Assembly: GCA_937885235.1 (NCBI GenBank)
Contig: CAKZZK010000319.1
Coordinates: forward strand, 1-31,318
Length of the DNA: 31,318 nucleotides
Direction: 5' to 3'
Source: an uncultured Treponema sp.
Lineage (GTDB): Bacteria; Spirochaetota; Spirochaetia; Treponematales; Treponemataceae
The notes beneath the pieces were generated by a model, which had not been told where the DNA came from, made no database searches, and saw only the letters and a program-made list of their open reading frames with translations. This document shows, one piece after another, positions 24,326 to 31,318 of the stretch. The position numbers and the translations under genes are program-made. Each line of letters starts with the position of its first letter. The first letter of the stretch is position 1.

Positions 24326-27301
24326 TCCCCTCAATGTCTCTTCCAGCTTCTCCACGTCAATCGGTTTTACCACGTGCGCGTTCATCCCCGCTTCCTGCGA
24401 TTTCTTCACATCCTCGCTGAAGGCGTTCGCCGTCATTGCAATGATGGGAACTGCGGCTTTCTTGCTGTCGGAGAGGGCGCGGATGGCACGGGTAGCTTCG
24501 TAGCCGTCCATCACGGGCATCTGTATGTCCATAAGTACGGCGTTGTAGTAGTCTGGCTCTGCGGCGGCTACCTTTTCGACCGCTTCCTTGCCGTTCACCG
24601 CGCTGTCCACGGCAAAGCCCATGTCTTCCAAAATCATAGTGGCTATCTCGCGGTTCACGTCCATATCGTCCACAAGGAGCAGGCGCATCGACGAGAAGTC
24701 AAGCTCCTTCTGCGCGCTTGCGGGTACTGCGGCGTTCTCCGTGCCCTGCGGTGCGGCGGCTTCCTCCGCAGGCTTGTCCGCAGTCTGCGGCTCCGGCGCT
24801 GTCTGAAGGGCGGCTGCTTTTTCCTGCACCCTGAAAGCCAGCTCTATGGTGAACTCCGTGCCCTCGTCGCGCTTTGTCTTTACGGAAATATCACCACCCA
24901 TCAGGTCTATGATGCTCTTGGTGATAGCCATGCCGAGCCCTGTTCCCTGAATGCCGCTCACGGTAGAGGTGCGCTCCCGCTCAAATGCCTCAAAGACACG
25001 CGCCGCAAATTCGGGGGACATACCTATGCCGTTGTCCTTTACCCGCAGCTCATACTGTGCCAGTCCGTCCTGTGCGGCTCCCTTCTGGCTGAGCAGCACG
25101 GAGACAGTGCCTTCCTCCCGCGTAAACTTGAACGCATTGCTTATCAGATTGAGCAGGACACGGTTCAGCCGGTTCTTGTCGCAGAAGACATGCGGCTCGG
25201 TGAGGTTCCTGCATTCAACTACATAGCTGATATTCTTGCCCGCCATCTGTGTGGCGAACATATCGCGCACACCTTCCATGAGGTTTTGCAGATTGCACGG
25301 CTCTTCTTCAAGCTCCATCTTGCCGCTTTCTATGCGGCTCATCTCAAGCACGTCGTTTATCAGCGCAAGCAGGTGCTTGCTTGACGAATCTATCTTTGTG
25401 AGGAATGCCTGCATCTCCTCCGCGCTCACGCCGGGCTTCCGCGCGAGGTTCGTGTAGCCGATGATGGCGTTCATAGGGGTGCGGATGTCGTGGCTCATAT
25501 TGGAGAGGAATACCGTCTTGGAACGGTTCTGTTCCTCCGCCATGGCTTTTTCTTCAGCCATCTTCTTTTCCCTGCCGCTGATGAGCGAGTAGATGTTGAA
25601 CATGATGATGAGCGCGATGACTATCAGTATCATCTGCACGATGCTGTTGTGCAGCAGCGTTATGTTGATTTTTTCCATCTGCTCTTCAAGGAAAACTCCT
25701 TCCGCAAGCCGCATCGTCTCATCCTGTGCCACCTCGCAGCGAAGCCCGCAGAGTTCCATCTGCTTGGAGAAATAGGCGCTGACGTTGCCAACCACCTTTT
25801 CGGTCTCCGAATGCGTCGCCTGCCGCATCCACATGAGGGAGGGAAAGAAAATCAGGAAAAGCAGGGCAATCCACACCACGGTGGACCTGCCGAAGCGCCG
25901 TTCTTTGTCATAGGCAAAGACTATGCGGAACGAGATAAAGCCCATCACGCTCCAGAATGCCAGAATCAGATAGGATTCCGCAGAGAGCGCGCTCATGGAC
26001 CAGAGGTTCGGCACGAGCAGGAAGAGGCTGAAAAACGCCGCGGTCACTATGCCGATGGCTCCCGTCACCTCTATGCAGAGATTATGCTCTGTCCTTGCCT
26101 TGCGGTATGCGGCGGCAGAGGTAAAGCCATAAGCTATGGTTGCCCCAATGGTGGTCACGTCCACAATCCAGCCCGTCGCCGTCCTGCCAAGGAAGGGAAT
26201 GGGAATGGAGATGAGGGCAATAAAGAGAAGCGCGTTTTGGGGCATACCGTTCTTGTCGCATTTTTTAAAGCGTGATGGCAGTATGCCGTCTCCCGCCATT
26301 GCGTAGAGGAGCCTGCTTGCCGCTATGGAATTTCCGATGATGCCTGTGATGATGCCGCCCAGCACGGCAACCCCGAGCACCGCGATGCCCAGCGTACCGC
26401 CGGTCTTTTGCACGGCAAAAAAGACCGGCATTCCCGCGATGCCCGTCCGCCTGCCGAGGGAGGCGATGTATGCCACCCAGTTTGAACCCGCTTCCGGCTG
26501 CACTGAGGCACCGATTACAGTGAGCAGGACATACACGAGCAGCCCTGCCACGACTGCCGAGCTCATGATGGCGAAGATGCGCTTCAACGGGAAACGGAAA
26601 CTTCCTGCCGAGTGGGAGACAGACTCAAAACCCACGAATGCCCAGGGGGTGAGCGCTACTATGCTGAATATCTGCATAAAGCGGTTTTTCCCCGTGCTGA
26701 ATGCGGGGGCAAGCTTTGTAAAGGAAACATCCGCATTTTTGAACACGGTAAAAAAGCAGAACAGCGTTCCCGCAGTCAGGGCGACTGCCATGATGACCTG
26801 CACGATGCCCGCAAGCTTCCGTGCGCAGGCGCAGAGGGCTACAATGGCAAAGAGCAGGGCAAGTTCCGCAAGCACCTCTCCCAGATAGATGTCATACCCT
26901 GCGAGCGTGTAGTGGAAACCGAACTGGAGCGCTTTTCCGAAAAGGTTCCGTATGATGAGGGCGAACGCCGTCACGTTTGCCCAGACGATTGCGATATAGG
27001 TGAGGCTCAAAAACCACGCGCACAGGAAGCCGTGGTCATGGCTGTAGGTTTCCTTTGTGTAGCTAAAGGCTCCGCCGGCATCGGGGTAGGAGTGCATCAT
27101 ATAGTGATAATTTGCTGCGATGATGATCATGATGAGCGCCCCAAGGCTCATGCCTATCGTTGTTCCCAGTGGTCCGGCATCGGGGAGGAATGTCGTCCCC
27201 GGCATAACAAAAGCTCCCCAGCCCACTGCGCTTCCCAATGCAAGTGCCCAAACTTCAACAGGCGAAAGATACCGCGTCGAGCCAGATGATTCATGTTTCA
27301 T
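24317..27301 (-). CDS. Amino-acid-permease (APC) / hybrid histidine kinase / receiver fusion
   Basis: A 994-residue membrane sensor. Residues 1-460 are a full APC-type permease: the TM1 motif LALGSAVGWGAFVMPG, then about a dozen helices, including the TPWAFVGFESVSHSAG segment. Two more helices (about 470-490 and 547-571) flank a 55-residue external loop. A short charged coiled segment (EKKMAEEKAMAEEQ) leads to HisKA with SHDIRTPMNAIIGY (His604), then HATPase_c with NLISNAFKFT (N box), VKDNGIGMS (G1) and GTGLGMAI (G2). An Ala/Pro/Glu-rich linker precedes a receiver (about 870-993) with LLLVDDMD, phospho-acceptor Asp925 in LMDIQMPVMDGYEA, MTANAF and the conserved Lys in VKPID. It probably couples amino-acid transport or binding to phosphorelay signalling. 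No HPt or output domain is encoded nearby. Confidence 0.9.
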   Translation of the reverse strand: MKHESSGSTRYLSPVEVWALALGSAVGWGAFVMPGTTFLPDAGPLGTTIGMSLGALIMIIIAANYHYMMHSYPDAGGAFSYTKETYSHDHGFLCAWFLSLTYIAIVWANVTAFALIIRNLFGKALQFGFHYTLAGYDIYLGEVLAELALLFAIVALCACARKLAGIVQVIMAVALTAGTLFCFFTVFKNADVSFTKLAPAFSTGKNRFMQIFSIVALTPWAFVGFESVSHSAGSFRFPLKRIFAIMSSAVVAGLLVYVLLTVIGASVQPEAGSNWVAYIASLGRRTGIAGMPVFFAVQKTGGTLGIAVLGVAVLGGIITGIIGNSIAASRLLYAMAGDGILPSRFKKCDKNGMPQNALLFIALISIPIPFLGRTATGWIVDVTTIGATIAYGFTSAAAYRKARTEHNLCIEVTGAIGIVTAAFFSLFLLVPNLWSMSALSAESYLILAFWSVMGFISFRIVFAYDKERRFGRSTVVWIALLFLIFFPSLMWMRQATHSETEKVVGNVSAYFSKQMELCGLRCEVAQDETMRLAEGVFLEEQMEKINITLLHNSIVQMILIVIALIIMFNIYSLISGREKKMAEEKAMAEEQNRSKTVFLSNMSHDIRTPMNAIIGYTNLARKPGVSAEEMQAFLTKIDSSSKHLLALINDVLEMSRIESGKMELEEEPCNLQNLMEGVRDMFATQMAGKNISYVVECRNLTEPHVFCDKNRLNRVLLNLISNAFKFTREEGTVSVLLSQKGAAQDGLAQYELRVKDNGIGMSPEFAARVFEAFERERTSTVSGIQGTGLGMAITKSIIDLMGGDISVKTKRDEGTEFTIELAFRVQEKAAALQTAPEPQTADKPAEEAAAPQGTENAAVPASAQKELDFSSMRLLLVDDMDVNREIATMILEDMGFAVDSAVNGKEAVEKVAAAEPDYYNAVLMDIQMPVMDGYEATRAIRALSDSKKAAVPIIAMTANAFSEDVKKSQEAGMNAHVVKPIDVEKLEETLRGLL

Positions 27302-27309
27302 AATAATCT

Positions 27310-27338
27310 ATAATAGCAGATATTTCAGATTTTTTCCA
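27310..27338 (-). promoter_or_regulatory. Promoter of the permease-kinase gene, implying a leaderless mRNA
   Basis: On the minus strand -35 TGGAAA (27333-27338), 17-bp spacer, -10 TATTAT (27310-27315). The -10 ends 8 nt before the ATG at 27301, and no ribosome site is present. The tandem repeat begins 43 bp upstream of the -35. Confidence 0.5.
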
Positions 27339-27381
27339 GTAGAATACAATGGCGATAGTCAGAAATGGAGAAAATAAACAA

Positions 27382-27513
27382 AATCGCACGGGTCACGAGT
27401 CCAGACTCGGCGTGTCACAAACTCTGACTCGCCGAGTCACGGTTCAAGACTCGCCGAGTCGCGAACTCTGACTCGGCGGGTCGCGGTTTCGGACTCGTGC
27501 GGGTCAGAGTTTT
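27382..27513. repeat. Tandem array of six 22-bp palindromic units
   Basis: Six contiguous 22-bp units start at 27382, 27404, 27426, 27448, 27470 and 27492. Units 2-5 are close copies, and the first and last are degenerate. Each good unit opens with the palindrome GACTCGCCGAGTC or a near variant (GACTCGGCGGGTC). The 9-nt flanks alternate between a GAAC-type and a GTTC-type sequence, giving a 44-bp higher-order period and allowing neighbouring flanks to pair. The array is GC-rich within an AT-rich intergenic region. It lies downstream of the MATE stop codon and upstream of the permease-kinase promoter, both on the minus strand. It could be an operator array, an RNA hairpin series or a satellite-type repeat; sequence alone does not decide. 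Confidence 0.85.
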
Positions 27514-27527
27514 CTCGTAAAAATAGC

Positions 27528-28871
27528 TTATAAATCTTTAATCTGCGTCTTGTACACAGAGCGGAAGCCCAGCGCGCAGCAAGCGAGCGATGCCGCTTCG
27601 GCGATTACGAAAGCCCACCAGATGTTGTTGATGTTTCCCGTCAGGGAAAGCAGCCAGGCGGCGGGGAGCAGGACGATTATCTGCCTGACGAAGGACGCCG
27701 TCATGCTGAAAAGCCCCCTGCCGAGCGCCTGGAATACCGAGATGAAGGTGATGGAGACAGCGGCGATGGGAAAGTGCAGGGCTATCGTGCGGAGCGCGGG
27801 GATGCCTATGGCGCGCATTTCATCCGAGGCGCTGAAAAGGTCGAGCAAGAAGCCCGGCAGCAGTTCAAAAATCAACAGACCGACGGTCATGATGCAGAAC
27901 GCGGCGGCGGCGCAGAGCTTTATGGACTTTATAATCCGTTCCTTGTGCCGTGCGCCGTAGTTGAACGCGACGATGGGGACAATGCCGTTGTTCAGCCCGA
28001 ACACGGGCATAAAGATAAAGCTTTGCAGCTTGAAGTACACGCCGTAGACCGCGATTGCCGTGGTGGAAAAGCGCCCCAAAATCATATTCAGCAGATAGGT
28101 CAGGAAGGAGCCTATGGAACCGAGCAGGATTGAAGGCACGCCCACCTTGTAGATGTCCGCGATGATTTCTCCGTCAGGGCGGAATTCGCGCAGGCGGAAA
28201 CGGATTTCCCTGTTTTTGCTGAGGTTTAATATGATGGAAACTACGGCAGCGGCAATCTGCCCGATGACCGTTGCCCAGGCGGCGCCCGCAATGCCCATAC
28301 GGGGGCAGCCGAGGAGCCCGAAAATCATCACTGGGTCGAGTATGCAGTTTATGATTGCACCCGTCAGCTGGGAGACCATGGAAAGCACCGTCCGTCCCGT
28401 CGCCTGCAGGAGCCGCTCGAAAATCACCGCGCCGAACATACCGAAGGAGACCGTCATGCAGATTTCAAGGTAGCTCACCCCGTAGCTTATGATGTCCTCG
28501 TTTGCGGTCTGGCTCTCAAAATAGGGGCGGGGCACCACAATCCCCAGCACGATGAAGACGATGCAGGTGAGCAGCGCAAGGAAGATGCCGTTCATCGCCG
28601 TGTTATCCACAGCCTCCTGCTTCCTCTGGCCAAGCCTCATGGAAAGCAGGGAGTTTATGCCCACGCCCGTTCCCACTGCGGTGGAAATCATGAGGTTCTG
28701 GATGGGGAAAGCGAGCGAAACCGCCGTCAGCGCGTCTTCCGATATTTTTGCCACGAAGATGCTGTCCACGATGTTGTACAGCGCCTGCACGAGCATGGAA
28801 ATCATCATAGGAAGAGAAATCTGGACGAGCAGCCGTCCCACGGGCATGATACCCATCTTGTTTTCTGTCAT
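27528..28871 (-). CDS. MATE-family multidrug/Na+ antiporter
   Basis: A 447-residue, 12-helix efflux protein of the MATE family (DinF/NorM-like), expected to export cationic drugs or metabolites using a Na+ or H+ gradient. Typical parts are the N-terminal GRLLVQISLPMMISMLVQALYNIVDSIFV, then GVGINSLLSMRLGQ, the second-half repeat VGVPSILLGSIGSFLTYLLNMIL, and VFGLNNGIVPIVAFNYGA. An AGAGG ribosome site precedes ATG 28871. The gene starts 27 nt after the stop of the small exported-protein gene and is probably in the same operon, although a TATAAT in the preceding gap could give it a separate promoter. Substrate unknown. Confidence 0.92.
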   Translation of the reverse strand: MTENKMGIMPVGRLLVQISLPMMISMLVQALYNIVDSIFVAKISEDALTAVSLAFPIQNLMISTAVGTGVGINSLLSMRLGQRKQEAVDNTAMNGIFLALLTCIVFIVLGIVVPRPYFESQTANEDIISYGVSYLEICMTVSFGMFGAVIFERLLQATGRTVLSMVSQLTGAIINCILDPVMIFGLLGCPRMGIAGAAWATVIGQIAAAVVSIILNLSKNREIRFRLREFRPDGEIIADIYKVGVPSILLGSIGSFLTYLLNMILGRFSTTAIAVYGVYFKLQSFIFMPVFGLNNGIVPIVAFNYGARHKERIIKSIKLCAAAAFCIMTVGLLIFELLPGFLLDLFSASDEMRAIGIPALRTIALHFPIAAVSITFISVFQALGRGLFSMTASFVRQIIVLLPAAWLLSLTGNINNIWWAFVIAEAASLACCALGFRSVYKTQIKDL

Positions 28872-28898
28872 CTTTCTGCCTCTCGTCTGCCTAATCGA

Positions 28899-29420
28899 TT
28901 ATAAATCATCCAATTTAAAGCTGAAAGCGAAGGCTTCCACATTGTTGTCCCATCCCACGCTGGGCTTTACGGAGACTTTTCCCTTTCGAGGAAGGGCTGT
29001 ACCAAAGATGACGGTCTTCATGATGATGCCGTTGTCTTTGTCGCGAATCCTGCCCCTCAGTTCTGGTTCGTCCTCGTAGACCTTGTAGGATTCTATGACC
29101 AGCGTGTCGGGCTCTATGGCGACGCCGAGGGATGCGTTGGTGAGTTCCGCATAGCTTTTGCCGTCGATGAGGAAGTCCCTCAGTTCCGCAAGGGTGAAGT
29201 ATTTTGCTTCCTCACGCAGCTTTGATACCTCAAAATAAAACACGATGCCCTCTATGTCCACATCGCTTCCGTCTTCCCCCTCTATGGCTCCTTCAAACTT
29301 GGATGCCTGAAGGAGGCGCACCGTTGAGAGCTTGCCTTTTCTTGTTGACACATCCAGCGCCGTGATGCGGGCGGCGATGACGACGAGCAGCAGGCAGAGG
29401 GCGTAGAGCTGTTTTTTCAT
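28899..29420 (-). CDS. Small exported protein of unknown function
   Basis: A 173-residue protein behind a GGAGG ribosome site. The signal peptide is MKKQLYALCLLLVVIAARITA with cleavage around residue 21. The mature part is beta-rich and begins LDVSTRKGKLSTVRLLQAS. Acidic residues cluster early (EGEDGSDVDIEG), and a patch later reads VIESYKVYEDEPELRGRIRDKDNG. It contains no cysteine after the signal and no motif I recognise. It sits between the GDYXXLXY-type gene and the MATE gene with short gaps on both sides, which suggests a shared transcript rather than a functional link. Confidence 0.75.
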   Translation of the reverse strand: MKKQLYALCLLLVVIAARITALDVSTRKGKLSTVRLLQASKFEGAIEGEDGSDVDIEGIVFYFEVSKLREEAKYFTLAELRDFLIDGKSYAELTNASLGVAIEPDTLVIESYKVYEDEPELRGRIRDKDNGIIMKTVIFGTALPRKGKVSVKPSVGWDNNVEAFAFSFKLDDL

Positions 29421-29465
29421 AATACCTCCAGTATGGGGTAGTATAGCTTGGTTTTAAATAAAAGG

Positions 29466-30125
29466 CTATGGCTTTTCCCCGTTTATTTTTCGTCGGCAAT
29501 ATTCTTCTATGGATATGCGTTTCCCGCTGTCGATTACGGTAAGCCCTTTCTGTACGCACCGTCCCTTCTTGTCAACGTAGAGAGAGAGGACGGGGGAGAG
29601 TTCGTTGAAATCGTTCCATTGGATTTTGTCTACGAAGCGGGCGTAGTCTTCCTGCATATAGTATTCGTGGAAATTGAAGGCGGGGCTGAGGCTGTCTGTG
29701 TAGGGGCTGACGGTGATTTTTGTCTGCAGGTAGACGTTGCCGTCGTCTTTGGGCAGGGCGCGGCGGAAGGCGGTCACTGTCCAGAGCGCGTCGTCGGCGC
29801 TTGATTCTGGTTCTACGCGGCAGTATGCGGAGAGCGTTTGGGACTGGCGGCTGTCGCCCTGCTCTGTGAGGATGGCGTTTACCATGGCGGCGGTTCCCTC
29901 TTCGGCGGCTATGGGGAAGGCAGTGCTGATGTCGAAGCTGAGGTGCACGTAGCGGCCTTTGAAGGGGCTGTAGGGGTCGTAGGCGCGGCAGGCTATGGCA
30001 ATGACGCGGGCGTTTTTCTGTGCATCGCTTTTGACGCGCACGGTGTATGTCACGAGGGAGAGCGCGACGGCAAGCTGCAGGATGACCGTTGCAGCAAGGG
30101 CTATGTATCTAGCGGGCAGTCTCAT
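29466..30125 (-). CDS. GDYXXLXY-type membrane-anchored protein (COG4929-like)
   Basis: A 219-residue protein with one N-terminal hydrophobic segment (about residues 7-30, YIALAATVILQLAVALSLVTY) and an extracytoplasmic domain. The segment YDPYSPFKGRYVHLSFD is a variant of the family signature, which normally reads Asp-Pro-x-x-Pro-(x)-Arg-Gly-Asp-Tyr-x-x-Leu-x-Tyr; here the Asp is Arg and the last Tyr is Phe. Family members usually occur next to a polytopic DUF2157/DUF4401 protein, exactly as found here. The start follows an AGGAGG and overlaps the upstream gene by 17 bp, indicating translational coupling. The biochemical role of the family is not known to me. Confidence 0.78.
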   Translation of the reverse strand: MRLPARYIALAATVILQLAVALSLVTYTVRVKSDAQKNARVIAIACRAYDPYSPFKGRYVHLSFDISTAFPIAAEEGTAAMVNAILTEQGDSRQSQTLSAYCRVEPESSADDALWTVTAFRRALPKDDGNVYLQTKITVSPYTDSLSPAFNFHEYYMQEDYARFVDKIQWNDFNELSPVLSLYVDKKGRCVQKGLTVIDSGKRISIEEYCRRKINGEKP

Positions 30126-31318
30126 GGGATTCCTCCTTTTTCTTTCTATTGATATGCGCCAGAAACAGGTTGAGCAGCAGCATGGCTATGCCGAGCACGA
30201 TGAAGAGTATGCCCTTTGCCACAAAGCCGTAGTCATCGCTGAAAAACTTGATGATGAGGGCGAGCGCGGCGTAGACGGCGGCGGCGTTTGCCTTGGCAAG
30301 CTTTCCCTCGCGGTACGCTTCAAAGAGGAAGCCTCCTGCGACGAGGAAGATGCAGACAAAGCTGAAAAGGAAGATTGCCTCTTCATAGCCGTGCAGGATT
30401 TTTACCAGAGAGCCGTATTTTCCCTGCCCGAGCATGGCAAGCGAGAGCAGTTGCCAGAGGCAGACGGCAAGCGCATACACTGCGAGCGCGTAGTTTGCAG
30501 CGCGTTTTTGCCTGATGAGCCGGAGCGTAGGGGCAAGCACCATGTATGCGAGGAAGAGCGATGAGGGCACGAGGGCGCAGAGCAAGGACGCTGTCTTTTC
30601 CCCATAGTTCGTGTAAATCGCATAGTCTGTCAGGTTCTGTCCAAGCATGGCGAGAATAAAAATTCCTATTGCGCCTGCTATGCCCCCGAAGCGGCTAAGC
30701 GTTCTATTTCCCCGCTCTTTGCCAGAGAAGTATGCCGCAAAGCAGGGCGAGAGGAAGCTTGCGATGAGGAGCGCGGGGGACATAGAGGACTGCGCGGTGT
30801 AGAGATAGAGCAGGAGGAATGCGGCTATGTATGGCGCGAAATCCCTTTCCTTCCTGTAGTACCAGCGTATAAAGCCGTACAGTCCTGCGGCAAAGGCGAA
30901 CAGCAGGGGGAACCCCGGGAGCTTTCCGATTCGCTCGGGACTGTTTCCATACAGTGCCCAGAGCGCGGCGGCAATACAGAGCACGGCTATGTCGAGGGAG
31001 CCGTTCCAGCGGCGGGAAAGCACAAAGAGCGCGACGGCGGCGGCAATGATGCAGAGGTAGAGTGCAAGCTGCATGGGCACTGCGTTCCGCGAAAAAACGG
31101 CGTAGAGGCTGCTTTCCGCAAAGGGCAGCAGGAAAAGCCCCAGAGCCGCAAAAAGTCTTGCCGCAATGTATATGCCGCGCCCTTCGCCCTCGTTCCTCAT
31201 ACAGCGGTAACGCCCTGCCGCTTCAAGCAGGAGCAAAAATGAGCAGACTGCGAGCACGGGATAGTTCAGCCTTGCGATGCAGGCGGAGGTCCAGAGGAAA
31301 TACAGGCTGAAGATGACA
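30109..31318 (-). CDS. Polytopic membrane protein, DUF2157/DUF4401-like, 5' end cut by window edge
   Basis: The frame remains open past a GTG at 31257 to the last complete codon of the window, so the N-terminus is missing and about 402 residues are visible. Some eleven or twelve hydrophobic helices follow one another with short loops. The C-terminal GFVAKGILFIVLGIAMLLLN followed by a basic tail (NRKKK) is typical of the DUF2157/DUF4401 partner of GDYXXLXY proteins. It overlaps that gene by 17 bp. No catalytic motif is visible. The pair probably forms a membrane complex of unknown function. Confidence 0.75.
   Translation of the reverse strand, partial: VIFSLYFLWTSACIARLNYPVLAVCSFLLLLEAAGRYRCMRNEGEGRGIYIAARLFAALGLFLLPFAESSLYAVFSRNAVPMQLALYLCIIAAAVALFVLSRRWNGSLDIAVLCIAAALWALYGNSPERIGKLPGFPLLFAFAAGLYGFIRWYYRKERDFAPYIAAFLLLYLYTAQSSMSPALLIASFLSPCFAAYFSGKERGNRTLSRFGGIAGAIGIFILAMLGQNLTDYAIYTNYGEKTASLLCALVPSSLFLAYMVLAPTLRLIRQKRAANYALAVYALAVCLWQLLSLAMLGQGKYGSLVKILHGYEEAIFLFSFVCIFLVAGGFLFEAYREGKLAKANAAAVYAALALIIKFFSDDYGFVAKGILFIVLGIAMLLLNLFLAHINRKKKEESHETAR

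Noticed and set aside
24374..25384. A 336-codon open frame antisense to the kinase part of the permease-kinase gene
   Set aside because: The minus-strand frame carries all HisKA, HATPase and REC motifs; the antisense product is His/Arg/Leu-rich with no recognisable domain.
27382..27513. CRISPR array
   Set aside because: Units are only 22 bp and contiguous, the conserved part is a 13-bp palindrome, the 9-nt intervals are themselves repeated rather than unique spacers, and no cas gene is present.
1..31318. tRNA, rRNA, riboswitch, insertion sequence or prophage
   Set aside because: I saw no cloverleaf, rRNA-like block, transposase, integrase or phage gene; all intergenic gaps are short and explained by promoters, hairpins or the tandem repeat. 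A covariance-model search was not possible here.

Overview
The window most likely comes from a saccharolytic spirochaete, probably a Treponema of the rumen or gut type. The main evidence is a 1172-residue protein at 2331-5849 that resembles the spirochaetal periplasmic-flagellum collar protein FlcA (long acidic N-terminus, one membrane helix, TPR-rich C-terminus), together with exported proteins of a treponemal character: a lipoprotein with a short permissive lipobox, a DUF2259-like secreted protein and an exported glycogen-binding-type E-set protein. The species cannot be named from the sequence. I found no rRNA, tRNA, insertion sequence or CRISPR array, and no gene-free stretch exceeds 300 bases. 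The longest, 27302-27527, holds a promoter and a tandem repeat.

Layout. 1-2192: a truncated lipoprotein (-), an XRE repressor (+) and an exported E-set protein (-). 2331-6484: flcA-like gene translationally coupled to a CTP-dependent lipid/polyprenol-kinase-like gene. 6473-9248: a seven-helix membrane protein (-) and two exported proteins (+). 9257-10248: a DTW-domain tRNA-modification gene and thioredoxin (-). 10381-12642: a GH36 alpha-galactosidase (+). 12733-18295 and on to 21206: a divergent hexuronate locus. 21274-22200: a PilZ-like protein. 22248-24287: a GH31 glycosidase (-). 24317-27301: an amino-acid-permease/histidine-kinase/receiver fusion (-). 27382-27513: a 22-bp palindromic tandem repeat. 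27528-31318: a MATE exporter, a small exported protein, a GDYXXLXY-type protein and a truncated polytopic partner (all -).

The best-integrated system is the glucuronate locus. A GH115 alpha-glucuronidase without a signal peptide would release (4-O-methyl)glucuronate from imported xylan fragments. UxaC, UxuB and UxuA convert glucuronate to 2-keto-3-deoxygluconate, and Eda splits the phosphorylated form into pyruvate and glyceraldehyde-3-phosphate. The kinase (KdgK) and any transporter are absent here. A GntR/FCD regulator sits between the two arms, and two related palindromes centred on ACTAGT, 75 bp apart, coincide with the two divergent promoters.

The most unusual items are the permease-kinase-receiver fusion, the 22-bp palindromic tandem repeat just upstream of it, and a recurrent promoter arrangement in which the -10 hexamer ends 6-8 nt before the start codon. 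That arrangement implies leaderless mRNAs for at least five genes. All functional calls rest on motif recognition and gene context, without any database search.
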